A stretch of DNA of 64,000 nucleotides from Cunninghamia lanceolata. Lineage: Eukaryota > Streptophyta > Pinopsida > Cupressales > Cupressaceae. Every line of letters starts with the position of its first letter. Position 1 is the stretch's first letter. The position numbers were made by a program, and so were the translations under genes. This document shows positions 53,819-64,000 of the stretch, one piece after another. The notes under the pieces were generated by a model that was not told the DNA's origin, did no database searches, and saw only the letters and a program-made list of their open reading frames with translations. The stretch covers positions 6,882,001-6,946,000 of the forward strand of contig BSBN01000047.1 of the NCBI GenBank assembly GCA_027924645.1. Direction: 5' to 3'.

Positions 53819-54079
53819 GTGCCTTGTTGCAGCAGATTTGAAGTTTTATATGTGGCTTTGCTGGTGGATGACCCAAAAAGAAAGAAATCAATTTTCAGCT
53901 TCAGCCTGTTTGAAGCTCATTCCTCTGCCAAGGAGGTGGCGACTCTGTTGAATGAACCTATCAGCAGCTGCAACATATCCAAGTATTTGTACAAGTTTTT
54001 GAAAAGTTCCCTATTTGGTGAAATAGCATTGGTTAAAAGGGAGACATTGGTGAAAGCAGAGCTTGCATGCTTTTGTTAG
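53819..54079 (+). CDS. Short ORF upstream of gag (86 codons), uncertain
   Basis: Open frame MPCCSRFEVLYVALLVDD...ATLLNEPISSC...KYLYKFLKSSLFGEIALVKRETLVKAELACFC. It lies between PBS and gag. Ogre-type Tat elements have an extra ORF in this position, but I cannot show homology. It may be chance or a remnant. Confidence 0.3.
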   Translation: MPCCSRFEVLYVALLVDDPKRKKSIFSFSLFEAHSSAKEVATLLNEPISSCNISKYLYKFLKSSLFGEIALVKRETLVKAELACFC

Positions 54080-54236
54080 AACCTACTCTGTATTTCAAAA
54101 GGGCAGGCAATGTTGTTCAAAAGACTCATATAGAGGACTTTAGGTAGGTTGAAATAGCAGTTTGTATTTTAAGGGCCTAAGGTCATATTGTGATTGAAAA
54201 TCTGAGTAGAGAAGAGGGTTGCAAAAGCATAAAAAG

Positions 54237-56024
54237 ATGTATTGTCAGCCCATGCACCCTTGTGAGGTGTCAAATGCAATAATGTATAGTAGTCAGTCCC
54301 AACCATGTAATAAAAGAAGTTTCAACATAGACAGCTATAAGCCCATAAATTTTAGTGGCATTTGTGGTTATCCAAATGCTCTTCCACCTAAAATCAGAAG
54401 GTATTTGCCTAAATTCAGTGGTATAAAGGATGAATCAGTTGAGAGACACTTGCAGCAGTTTATAAATGTTATAGATGATTTTGAGATTGACCATGAAGAT
54501 GTAGTTATGAGATTATTTGTTCAATCTCTAGATGAGGATGCAAGGGATTGGTTCTCCTACCTTCCAGCTCACTCTGTCATCTCTTGGCATGATTTTAAAT
54601 CTGCATTTCTAGAACAATATGGTGAAAGAATTTCTGAATATGCAGTTATTAGTGATTTTATGTATACCTATATTGAAGAAGATGAGTTGATCCTAGTTTT
54701 TAACCTCAGATTTATGAGGACATTGAATAGAATACCAGAATGTATGAGACCTAATGATGCATTGTGCCTAGTTGTCTATTTGGGAGCATTTGATAAGAAA
54801 ATAAGTTATAGATTGAGAGATAAGGAGCCCACCACATTGCATCAAGCACAACAGTTTGCAATGGACATTGAAAACAATTGGAGGTATGGAATACAAAAGG
54901 GTTATTTTTCTAAAAAATTTTGTTGTCCTGCAGCCCCTAATGTTAATGAAAGGTTTAATTCAGGAGTTGGCAATGAATGTCAAAGCACTCACACCCCTGT
55001 TGTCCCAGTTTTTGCATCATTCCAAGTGGATGGTGTTTCTATTATAGATGAGGATGTCCTATTTTTCCCAGCAAATGAAGTTGAAAATAATGATTTTTCA
55101 AGTGATATTTACATGCCAGTCCTCATCAAAGAGCCCTCATGTTTAAATGATCCAGTTGTGCAAAGTTGTGATCATATGGATCAAGAATCAATATCAGTTT
55201 CATCAGGAAGTATCAGAGGGCTGGAAAGTGATGTGGATAGTTCAACTTCAGAGTGCATTGAAGTAGCAGAAATTTTGTATGTGGGGCAATCAGAGATTAA
55301 AGATGATAAGGATGATATCCATGATCAATTCATGGATCAAGTTTGTTCTTCTTATGACTTTAGATCTGATAATACTGAAGAAGAATTGGATTGTCATGAA
55401 GAAGAAGCAGAGACCTTTGCAATGAGCATGAATCCCCTTTATGATGAGCCTGTAGATGCATATGATATTGTGAGTCATGACCTTCAATGGTGCAGGATTA
55501 ACCCTCTATTTGATGGTGATGATACTGATTTGCAAACCATGGAAAGTGAATGTTCATCATCAGTTGGTTCAGACATATGCAATTATGGACATGCAGATCA
55601 GGTTTTGTTACCATTATCCATAAATGATATAGATGATGATGAGGGTCTCATTTATTTTGAATGTCTTCAGTCTTTGGATCAGCTGGATGAGTGCCTGATG
55701 GTGTGCAGCAGCCAGATAAATGATGAAGAATGCCAAGAGCAGTATGATGTACTGTCTGAGGGATATAACATACATGTGTTGCCTAATGTTGAAGAATATT
55801 ATGTGTATGGTTATATGTCTAATTTTGAAATCCAAAATGACAGAGGTGAAAATGATAGTGGCAAGCTTTCAAAAGTGGTGGAATATCTAATTGAGCAGAT
55901 GACATTATGGGCAGATTATGCCAATCTTTTTAGTTGGGATTGGGATTTTTCAGTTTGGAATCATGCATTTGACAGGATAAAGTTATGGTTCTTCCTTTTT
56001 GGCTGCCCGAGGCCGCCAAAATAA
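54237..56024 (+). CDS. Intact Gypsy-type gag protein of the gag-only element
   Basis: 595 codons, no stops. I choose ATG 54237 (MYCQPMHPCEVS), since the in-frame triplet at 54219 is TTG. Residues about 40-200 are a Retrotrans_gag capsid domain (LPKFSGIKDESVERHLQQF, LDEDARDWFSYLP, ISWHDFKSAFLEQYGE, LRFMRTLNRIPE, TLHQAQQFAMDIENNW). The remaining two thirds are strongly acidic and Asp/Glu/Ser-rich, with a repeated NPL(Y/F)D motif (NPLYDEPVDAYD, NPLFDGDDTD). The C-terminus is aromatic (FSWDWDFSVWNHAFDRIKLWFFLF). No zinc knuckle or protease is visible, unlike most Gypsy gag proteins. The acidic tail replaces the basic nucleocapsid, which is odd for an RNA-packaging protein. Confidence 0.85.
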   Translation: MYCQPMHPCEVSNAIMYSSQSQPCNKRSFNIDSYKPINFSGICGYPNALPPKIRRYLPKFSGIKDESVERHLQQFINVIDDFEIDHEDVVMRLFVQSLDEDARDWFSYLPAHSVISWHDFKSAFLEQYGERISEYAVISDFMYTYIEEDELILVFNLRFMRTLNRIPECMRPNDALCLVVYLGAFDKKISYRLRDKEPTTLHQAQQFAMDIENNWRYGIQKGYFSKKFCCPAAPNVNERFNSGVGNECQSTHTPVVPVFASFQVDGVSIIDEDVLFFPANEVENNDFSSDIYMPVLIKEPSCLNDPVVQSCDHMDQESISVSSGSIRGLESDVDSSTSECIEVAEILYVGQSEIKDDKDDIHDQFMDQVCSSYDFRSDNTEEELDCHEEEAETFAMSMNPLYDEPVDAYDIVSHDLQWCRINPLFDGDDTDLQTMESECSSSVGSDICNYGHADQVLLPLSINDIDDDEGLIYFECLQSLDQLDECLMVCSSQINDEECQEQYDVLSEGYNIHVLPNVEEYYVYGYMSNFEIQNDRGENDSGKLSKVVEYLIEQMTLWADYANLFSWDWDFSVWNHAFDRIKLWFFLFGCPRPPK

Positions 56025-56167
56025 TATTTGAAAATAATGTGTTTGATGATGCAGATCAATATAACTTCATGACTCTATTGCCCAATGGATGGGGGACTGG
56101 TTTGCATCCCAGAGATCTAAGGTTCTCGCCATGCCTACAAGAGGCATGCGTCCCCAGACGGAGCCTA
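56025..56167 (+). other. Short 3' non-coding region of the gag-only element
   Basis: 143 bp between gag and LTR. GGATGGGGGACTGG (56086-56099) is the best purine tract but does not touch the LTR. An inverted repeat, CATGCCTACAAGAGGCATG (about 56132-56150), lies near the LTR start. Confidence 0.5.
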
Positions 56168-58406
56168 TGTTAGTAATAATTTATGTTTAGGGTATCATGC
56201 AGGCGCCTTCCCAAAAAATCCAAAGAAGTCCTAAGTCTTCAGCCTCCTCAGCATTTTTCAACTGCAGCATCATTTTTTCTTTGGAGGAGGTCATCATCAT
56301 CATCATGTTTCCAAACATCACCCTGATATTTCTTACGAGGGTCATATTTCACACCAACCTGATCTTCTGCCCGTGGGGTGATATTTTAACATCGGGTGAT
56401 CTTAGTTAAGATCATCCTGATGCTGTTATTACTAGGTTTCAAGTATGACCTGATATTCTGCAGGGTCATCATATTTGAATATCAGGTGATCTTTGTTAAG
56501 ATCACCCCGATGTTATTTTATCACCTTATGTTTGTTCTAGCATCATGATGATGCTGACGTCAAGGTGATATCCACCTGTCGGCTTCATCATATTCTGAAG
56601 GAGGGGGTGATATTTCTAAATATCAGTCATATTCAAACATCACCCCGATGTTACAATGAAGCTACAGTGCACCCCGATATTTCTATCAGGGTGATATTTT
56701 CAAATATTCAGTTATCTTCCGAATATCATCCTAATGCCAATATGATGGTGATGTCATCAAGGTCCGGGGGGTCATATTTCTAACACTAGTCATCTTGTGG
56801 AGATCCCCCGATATTTGCAAATATGACGATGATGTCATCCGGATATGAGGAGGTGCGCGATAGGCAGATATGCTGATGATGTCAGCAGGATATGATGGTG
56901 ATGTCATCAGGATGTTCATTGGCCAGACATTTGGTATCGGCTAAGTAGGAGGATCTTCCTCTGATGCACCAAGTTGTGCCGATGAAGGTGAATATCAGGA
57001 TGATATTTCATGTGGAGGTAAGGTTATTATGCTAGAGGATGATGATGATGAAGGTCTTATACTAGGTGCTGTCAGGAGCAAAATCACCGACATTATATGT
57101 GCTCACGACCTAGTATATAAAGTGTTAAGGAGGTTGCCGTGGGGTGCATGTGGGATAATTAGATCCTGCATGATTTGAAATATCAGGATGATACATTTTG
57201 GCGGGAAAGGTTTGCGATGCACAGTATTCTGCATTTCCCAAGGCCGTGAGTTGGTGCACCATTAATGGCGGTTGTTGGAGAGGTATGGGCGATGGCGTGG
57301 ACGGATCTAGTACCCGACTGAAGATGTGAATCCCTAGGCAGCGGCACAGGGCTCGAGATCTCTTTCTGTCCCCTCCTCCACCTGCTGCATTGAATATTTG
57401 AGCGCCATTTTTCTCATGTGTACTGTATCTGGCAAATTTTGAGTTTGCCTAGTGATTAATACTGAGTACCTCCTTGCTGTATAAGTAGGGTTGTGTTGCT
57501 CATTTGAAGGTTGTTGAAGGCCTGGGGCATTTTTGTGTAAATAACGAAAGACAAGGCATGATCTTGGCTATTATATCCCATTTTAGAGTTTATTGTTGCA
57601 GCATGAATGTATTTTACACATATTTTTAGTTTCAGTGTTAATGTTATATGAAAAATGCTTATTGCATGTGTCTATCTGCTTGTCTCCATTTACTGCATGT
57701 TATCCTTCTTTTGAATCTGGTTGCTAAGGGTTTCATAGATTCTAGGATACAGGGTTCTGTATCACATGCCTGATCTCTAACTTCCATTCAAGGAGTGGAT
57801 TAAATAGTTTTAGGTTGAGCATGGAGAAGGTTGTATGTCTGTAGGCATATATGTAAGTAGAGGCAGTTAGATGCCCATTCTTGGGTGATGTTTGTAAGGC
57901 AAGCATCAGTCCAACCCCCTAAAACTTGAGTGAAGGTTGCAAACCATCTGTTGTATATGTCTAGTTGACTCCTTGCCCAATGGATAGGCACCAGTCTACT
58001 CCTGGGTTAGTAGTTATGAGCCCAAACCCCTTGTCTTGCATCCAGGACATTATGTCCACCCATTTCATCACTTCCACCTGTTAGTTGTAGGAATAGGATT
58101 AGGAACCCCCTGCATGCTCTCATACCCACTAGACACATATGTCTAAGAATGTTGCCAACCTTGTGATCTATCATGTAGATCTTGGTCCAGACATGAGAGT
58201 ATTCTGCCTGTTGTTGTCAAGTTAGATCTTTCTATCATTGAGCTAGTCAAGGTTACATATTTAGCTATATAGGGATACCCCCCTTGGTGCGGTAGAACCA
58301 GAAGTGAAGGGGAGGTAGCTCACGCAACCTCTTGTATTTGTTGGCTGAATCTGCTTGTGCATTAGAACTGGCAAACCCTGATGCTGATTCAGAAGAAAAA
58401 CCAACA
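56168..58406 (+). repeat. 3' LTR of the gag-only element
   Basis: TGTTAGTAATAATT to AAAAACCAACA. Same layout as the 5' LTR, but three of the TGACGTCA palindromes seen there read TGATGTCA here (56830, 56877, 56899), with one intact at 56555. Confidence 0.88.
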
Positions 58407-58411
58407 CGGCC

Positions 58412-58821
58412 AACAATGTATAATCCCCCAAAGAGCTTGATCAACACCTTTTACTCATCTGGATTGAAGTCTAATGCTCTGTCGGTCAGTTCTTTCTCTG
58501 TCTGCTCTGCCTATCTGGAACCCAACACTCAGATGCTCATATCTTTTTAATGCTTTATCACCGGAGACTAAATCTCTGGAATATAGTAGTCATGATGCCC
58601 CTCTTAACTCTTCCAAATCTGTAACTTGCTGAGTTACACCATTTGAGAGATCTGGACCTGATTGTCAGACCTTATTGCATACTCTGTTCTTGTTCACCGA
58701 ACCAAAACAATCTTCAAACTAACTTCTGGTAAGGGCATACTATGTACTGCGGATGTGTGGGATAGACTTTGTTGCCATCAATGACAACACTCATAAAGCC
58801 ACACAGTGTCTCTTGTCAACA
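58412..58821 (-). repeat. 5' LTR of element B, part 2
   Basis: Continues B's LTR after the CGGCC duplication; matches 37540-37869 plus 45267-45346. It preserves the uninterrupted site (GGGCATACTATGTACT) where element A inserted in the other LTR. Ends CTTGTCAACA. Confidence 0.88.
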
Positions 58822-58826
58822 GAAGT

Positions 58827-60401
58827 ATGGTTGTTCCAAGTTCCATGATGATTGCATTACTGGAAGAGTGTTTTGTTGTTGACTGATTGAAGACAGTGTT
58901 ATCTCTGTGAAGATGTTTTGTGTAGGACATTGGAATGCTCTGCATTTGCAGATATGGCCATGCAGTTCTGGAACTGTGTTTAGAATGCAATGAAGGTGAT
59001 AATTCTAAGTTTTCAGATCATTTGTCCTTCCGCTATGAAAGTTATGCATGATAGAGTACCAACATGTGTTCTGGCAGAGTAAGGTAGTGTTTAAGGTCTG
59101 TTGGAATGCTCCACATTCGTCTGCAAATGAATGATTGCCCTTGCAGTTTTGAAGACATGTTTATGGATGTGTATTACCTGCTTCCTTGCAGTTTCAAGGT
59201 TCTTGGTGGTCCACAACATAATTTTTCAAATGACAGCATCCGCAGTGTATTTCGAATCACAGAATGTTCTCAAAGTTCATGATTAAAGTTGTGCGGCATA
59301 ATACTTTGATGTGCGATGGCAAAGGAGTGTTTGGGGATGTTGTATGAGTCATGTGGACTCATATGGAAAATTCTCACGAAGATCCTTCTTGTTTTCAGTA
59401 CCGCACAAGGTTTTCAAGTTCATGTGGCCGTTATAGTTCAAGTCTTCATGTGTTTTGCTTAAAGCTATCCTATTTTCAAAAGAGCGGAGTCTGCCAATGT
59501 AATTCCTTGGTGTTTGAAGCTGTGAATGATGTCTTGTACCTGGTTAACCAAGTGTTGGATTCCATAAGGTGGGGATCTCCTATTGGTGTAATGTGTGGCT
59601 TCACTTAGGAGTTATGTTCTACACGTTTCATATTGTATGTTGTCTGGCTGACTTGTTAATGTATTTTTCATGTTATATATGGCTGAAAAATAATGTAATC
59701 AATGTAATATCATGTATAAATAGTGATTCAAATTGAGTGAGGTGAAGTGTGATTGTAAGTTGATTGAAAAGATCGCAAGAAGATGAAAAGCAGAATGAAT
59801 GAATTGTTGATGTGCGACTGAAGGAGAAAGAGAAGAAATTGTTGATGTTGTCTTGATTCATCTTGAATACATATTTGTGACAGTGATCAAGTGTAAAGTG
59901 TGCATAGTTGATCATATCATTAGAAAAATGTGTGAAGAGGCGGAAATGCAATCATCAAAAGTGTGAGTTTTATTGTTACTTTTCAGACAGTAGAAAGATT
60001 GTCATACTATAATCTTTTGTAAGTATGTTCTCAATTCAGGGGGTAGTACCTTCCTTGGGAGTGACCCTAAGACAAATTCTTCAGGGAGTAGTAGCTTCCT
60101 TGGAAGTGACCCTAAATCAAAGTTCTTCAGAGAGTAGAAGCTTCCTTGGGCTGTAGCCCTAAAATAAAGTTGTTATTTGAGCTTCATATATTGTGAGTTA
60201 ATCCTCACCGTGGTTTTTCCCTTCTAGGGTTTTCCACGTATATCTGGTGTCATGTGTTGATGTGCATTGTGTTAATCTTTCATGTTCTCGTTAATGCTGT
60301 GATGATTAAGTTTTAATATGCTCTGGATAAGTTGAAGTTGTTAAAATTGAAGATTGTTTAGATACTGATTCACCCCCATTAGTATCTTGGTGTGTACAAC
60401 A
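58827..60401 (+). repeat. 3' LTR of Copia D, part 2
   Basis: Resumes D's LTR (TGGTTGTTCCAAGTTCCATG...). TATAAATAG at 59715-59723, 40-bp repeats at 60035-60170, U5 block at 60207-60260. Ends GTGTACAACA. Confidence 0.9.
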
Positions 60402-61215
60402 CTTTTTTCATCATGGAATGTGAAGCAACACTTATCTTAGAGCTATGCCCCACTGATTGTTATACTTCATGTTTAAATAATAAACTCATAAAATGCACCT
60501 TGAGGCGTCATTAGCAGCATTCACATGGAATCCACATAAGGCAACAGTTTTCAATCGGCCTCCCTTGTCATTGTATGTTATGCAACATATGAGGCGTCTC
60601 CAAAGTAAAAAAAATGCAATAGTTCTTAATGCCATTCCATGGAAATGGAATATGAGGCGTCAATTCAAACCATGTATCCCAGTCTGTGCACACTGAGGTA
60701 TTCTTTCTTTTTGTTTTATATATTATTGAACAATAATTCAATGAGCCCTCTCATACTACATGGACCTTTCAAGGTTAATGAATACTATCACAGGATGTAT
60801 CAAAACACAAGTCTATAAATACTATCCAATGACTTCCTCCACTCCAAACTGAGTAGTTATAGATGTATGTATATCCGTCACAATGATTTAACATCCTTTA
60901 TATACAATAGTTTTAGTCAGCACAAACCAATTTTTAATCATTATTCATTTTTAAAAAATAATAATGATGGATGCCATAGTTAAACAGATTTCTATCAATC
61001 AACTTTACATTCACAACAATGTGCTATAGTCGATGCAGTAATTGAAACAAGTTAATAAGAAAATGTTGTGATAGAATCTCCTCATAGTTAAATGCCCCTG
61101 ATTCAAATGTCAAGAGAAGCCAACTAAAACCCAAAACAAGCTTAAAATGAAAACCAAACCGGAAATATTTTTGGGTGATGTTGATCGTCGATTCACCCGG
61201 GATGCTCATGCATCA
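60402..61215 (-). repeat. Element 6 left LTR, second part
   Basis: Continues the LTR broken at 23309; aligns with 62937-63779 (TTCATCATGGAATGTGAAGC, GATGTTGATCGTCGATTC). Ends CATGCATCA. Confidence 0.8.
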
Positions 61216-62289
61216 GACACGCCAAGTAGAAAGATTGTGAGTATAAGCTCACAAAACAGAGTTGAGTAGTTGAACTACCCTTTCAAGTTGCAACCAACCT
61301 GCAGTGAACTCCATCGCTGAAGAATGTGCACCAAAACTATTTCTTCCTCTTCTTCCAGCACCATGCCAAAACAACAATCATCTTCCTCCCACAACTCCAT
61401 TCACTACTCTTCTCCCCTCTCATGGATCCACATCCACCATGTGTTGTCCTCCTCTGCCAAATTATCTCTCCTCTCCTTCATGGGATCCAACCCACTAGTA
61501 ACTGGCCTCCTCCACCAAACTCTCATGTCACTCATCACAGCCTGCAGTATATAAATCTTCATCGAATACCATAGGTTCTTCTCCATACTCTTCAACCCTA
61601 GATAACTCAAATGAAAATACAAAAGCATCATCAAAATATGCAACAAGGGTTACTTCTTCATTCATTGCTGTAAATTCACCATCGGCTACATCATTAACTT
61701 TTTCCTCCTTTGTTGTGATGTTTATTTTCTCACCATCAACCGCTACAATGTTCTCCAACCATTCATTATCCATCGCTAAAATTTGTGACAACAAATCATC
61801 TTCTTCCTTATCCTTCATTGCAAACTCTTCATATTCCATCATTGCATCTTCATTTTTCTCCTCTTCAACTACCTCTGCTACAGGCTCTTCGTTGTTCATT
61901 TCATCCTCATGTCTTTTTGTTCACTCAGTTGTGCCTCCAATTTTTCCAGCTTATCCAATCGCTTGTTTATATTTTTTATCATCCTCCATGTCTTATTTTC
62001 TTCATACCATCTCCATGCTTCCCAAATCATAGGCCTCTTCCTCAATAATATCCCCATCTCATCTCACTATTGCAATCTTTCACAATTCTCACCTCATGCT
62101 CTGTAATTTGTCATCACACTCTCAATCTGCAAAACAAATTCTTTAGTGGCTTCAAGCTCTCTCGCTACTTAGGAATTCTCCTATCTATAATAGCCCTCAC
62201 ATGAGCTTCTCCTCTACCACCTCACTCTTCTCCACCCGCAGGTCCTAGTGGATCCTCTCCACACTAAGGATCCCTATTTTGATAGCATC
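61216..62289 (-). other. Internal region of element 6 with an acidic ORF
   Basis: The minus-strand ORF 61528-61899 codes for 123 residues, mostly Glu/Asp-rich (MNNEEPVAEVVEEEKNEDAMM...), and is preceded, in overlapping ATGA fashion, by a 54-codon ORF (about 61898-62059) with the helix KNINKRLDKLEKLEAQLSEQK. No family is recognised; it may be a gag remnant. The PBS-like GATGCTATCAAAATAGG (62273-62289, minus) suggests the orientation. Plus-strand frames over 61304-62106 are low-complexity shadows. Confidence 0.45.
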
Positions 62290-63779
62290 TGACATAGACA
62301 GAAATCTCCCTCCGCTACAAACACACTCTTACAAAACTAATTAACAAACACATATTTGCCCAAATTGAAATTTTAACTCAATAAATGAATGCAACAACAT
62401 GATTGAATTTATTCACTACAGTAAACAAAACTTGCATTACAATTTTTACAAATATTGGCCTTTCCTTACATGATCAATCATTAATCTCCTTATCAAGCTT
62501 CCCCGGATCTGCATACCCACATCATCGTGTAGAGCTTTCAGCCTCTACCTGGTGTTTGTTATTCTCCAAAACAGTCACCACTCTTTCTTCTCCTAGCAGA
62601 GCTCTTAATTTTCTTTTCCTATCTTTTCTTCTGTGACAAAAAATAACAATTTCTCCTTCCTCTGGTGCTACAGCAAATCTTCATGCCTCTAACACCTCTC
62701 CTCTTTCTCTCTTTCTGGCAGCGACTAACTAATTTCTACCTTCCTATTCTTTTTTTCTATTGGTAGCGGCCCCAATTCTATGCCATTTTCTACTTGCATT
62801 TCTTCATTCCTCCTTTATCTCTGGCTGCCTCTCCCTCAATTCCATCGATTTCCTCTCTTATATTCCTATGTAAAGGTAATTAGAAAAGTCTTTTAAGTCT
62901 CTTTGTCTCCAGCCAAGGTGGCACCAAGGCAAGTTCCTTTTTCATCATGGAATGTGAAGCAACACTTATCTTGGAGTTGCGCCCCTTAAGGCGTCCCAAG
63001 AGCAACTCCCCGTTGATTGTTATAGTACTTCAAGTTTAATTAATAAACTTAGAAAATGCACCTTAAGGCGTCGTTAGCGGCATTCACACGAACTCCACAT
63101 AAGGCCGTAGTTTTCAATCAATCTCCCTTGTCATTGTATGTTATACAACATATGAGGCGTCGCCAAAGTAAAAAAGATGCAATAGTTGTTAATGCCATTC
63201 CATGGAAATGGAATATGAGGCATCAGTTCAAACCATGTATCCGAGTCCACGTGGCATTCTTTCTTTTTGTTTTATATATTATTGAACAACAATTCAATGA
63301 GTCCTCTCCTACCACATGGACCTTTCAAGGTTAATCAATACTATCACAGGATGTATCGAAACACAAGTCCATGAAAATATAGATCAAATCCAATGACTTG
63401 CTCCACTCCAAACTGAGTAGTCATAGTTGTATGTATATCCGTCACAATGATTTAACATCCTTTCTATACAATAGTTTTAGTCAGCACAAACTTGTGGTTA
63501 ATCATTATTCATTTAAAAAAAACAATAATGATGGATGCCATAGTTATATAGATTTCTATCAATAAACAACTTTACATTCACAACAATGTATAGTCGATGC
63601 AGTAATTGAAATAAGTTAATAAGCATATGTTGTGATTGAAACTCCTCATAGTTAAATGCCCCTAATTCAAATGTCAAGAGAAGCCAACTGAAACCCAAAA
63701 CAAGCTAAAACTGAAAACTAAACTGGAAATGCTTTTGGGTGATGTTGATCGTCGATTCCCCTGGGATGCTCCTGCATCA
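62290..63779 (-). repeat. Element 6 right LTR (uninterrupted)
   Basis: About 1,490 bp, TGACATAGACAG to CTCCTGCATCA. Contains the empty site of Copia D (AAGTTCCTTTTTCATCATGG, about 62931-62950). Confidence 0.8.
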
Positions 63780-63795
63780 TATATCTATATATATA

Positions 63796-63895
63796 CTAAA
63801 ATAGAAACCAAGTAGATGAATATGATGTCATGATTGAACTATATATATATAGTTCAATCATGACATCATATTCATCTACTTGGTTTCTATTTTAG
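63796..63895. repeat. Perfect 100-bp palindrome (foldback or MITE-like)
   Basis: CTAAAATAGAAACCAAG...CTTGGTTTCTATTTTAG, with 43-base arms around a CTATATATATATAG centre and no mismatch. The flanking bases do not extend the pairing. A transcript would form a 50-bp hairpin. It may be a foldback transposon, a small-RNA source or an assembly artefact. Confidence 0.85.
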
Positions 63896-64000
63896 AATCA
63901 TTATTCACGTTTAAACTGATTTTAATATATAAATATTCTCAAATCAACTTCATCCATTTTAAACAACTAATATCACAAGCACTAAGCACTAAGCATCACT
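63896..64000. other. Unassigned right edge
   Basis: AT-rich sequence with a short repeat (AAGCACTAAGCACTAAGC) at the very end. Nothing recognisable. Confidence 0.5.

Larger units (their letters stand above)
51433..58406 (+). mobile_element. Gag-only Gypsy-type LTR element (TR-GAG class)
   Basis: 7.0 kb, flanked by CGGCC (51428-51432 and 58407-58411) within the LTR of element B. LTRs 51433-53669 and 56168-58406 (2,237 and 2,239 bp), highly similar, ending AACAACA/ACCAACA. The 2.5 kb internal region has only a PBS, a short upstream ORF and one gag ORF, with no pol. Known TR-GAG elements have this structure and rely on enzymes from other elements. Confidence 0.9.
36840..58821 (-). mobile_element. 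Element B: non-autonomous Copia-type LTR element with ORF1 and ORF2
   Basis: Minus-strand element flanked by GAAGT (36835-36839 and 58822-58826). 3' LTR 36840-37869 plus 45267-45346; internal 45347-50709; 5' LTR 50710-51432 plus 58412-58821. The two LTRs total about 1,110 and 1,133 bp. The internal region codes for decayed homologues of ORF1 and ORF2 of element A and has no protease, integrase or RT. The PBS region (TGATACCA just left of 50710) and leader match the autonomous Copia at 1-5640. Confidence 0.88.
23310..60401 (+). mobile_element. Copia element D, host of a nested stack
   Basis: Plus-strand Copia. 5' LTR 23310-25044, PBS 25047-25059, gag 25103-25939, protease 26169-26471, pre-integrase to 26689, then interrupted by Copia C; integrase to RNase H 33936-36370; 3' LTR 36658-36839 plus 58827-60401, interrupted by element B. 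The LTR copies total about 1,735 and 1,757 bp, which supports the reconstruction. The left flank is CCTTT and the right flank CTTTT; the uninterrupted copy at about 62925-62975 confirms the site. Coding is heavily broken. Confidence 0.88.
22657..63779 (-). mobile_element. Small non-autonomous LTR element 6, split by a 37 kb nest
   Basis: Left LTR (22657-23309 plus 60402-61215), a 1.07 kb internal region (61216-62289) and right LTR (62290-63779). Both LTRs start TGACA and end TGCATCA. Flanks are TACAT (22652-22656) and TATAT (63780-63784), a target duplication with one C to T change. Strand is inferred from a PBS-like TGCTATCAAAATAGG on the minus strand just inside the right LTR. No pol is present. 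The intact right LTR shows what the left LTR looked like before element D entered. Confidence 0.7.

Noticed and set aside
61304..62106. Several plus-strand ORFs rich in Ser, Pro and His
   Set aside because: Antisense shadows of the acidic minus-strand ORF of element 6.

Overview
This window is nuclear DNA of a seed plant with a large, repeat-rich genome. A gymnosperm is my guess, but nothing here proves it, and I cannot name the species. I find no convincing host gene, tRNA or rRNA. Almost every base can be assigned to LTR retrotransposons (Copia and Ty3/Gypsy) or to elements that depend on them. Most coding regions carry stops or frameshifts.

Layout. (1) 1-5640, minus: autonomous Sirevirus-like Copia, its 3' LTR lying left of the window. 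It sits in (2) a minus-strand Gypsy element (5641-7944), which sits in the 5' LTR of (3) a plus-strand chromovirus (7945-19317). The chromovirus gag start is split by (4) a 5.3 kb unit, 8078-13378, with a CCTCC target duplication and a large unrecognised protein on the minus strand but no LTRs that I can see. (5) 19318-22656: remains of further Gypsy LTRs. (6) 22657-63779: a small non-autonomous LTR element whose left LTR was opened by a 37 kb nest. The nest is Copia D (23310-60401), interrupted in pol by Copia C (26690-33935, TSD TATTC) and in its 3' LTR by element B (36840-58821, TSD GAAGT). B was itself interrupted by element A (37870-45261, TSD ATACT) in one LTR and by a gag-only element (51433-58406, TSD CGGCC) in the other. 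A perfect 100-bp palindrome lies at 63796-63895.

How the parts may work together. A and B share LTR ends, primer-binding site, leader and polypurine tracts with the autonomous Copia type at 1-5640. They lack protease, integrase and reverse transcriptase. They encode instead a coiled-coil protein with up to four CCHC knuckles (ORF1) and a protein of about 1,000 residues (ORF2) with a plant-transposon/plant-mobile-domain-like N-terminus and a coiled-coil C-terminus. ORF2 is recognisable in both diverged copies, and an in-frame TAG sits at the same codon in each. The stretch between ORF1 and ORF2 resembles part of the LTR of the autonomous element, as if ORF2 had gained its own promoter. I regard this pair of ORFs, apparently riding on a Copia helper, as the most interesting system in the window. 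The gag-only element is second: its gag frame is open and its LTRs held a cluster of TGACGTCA palindromes. All coordinates, junctions and target duplications were read by eye.
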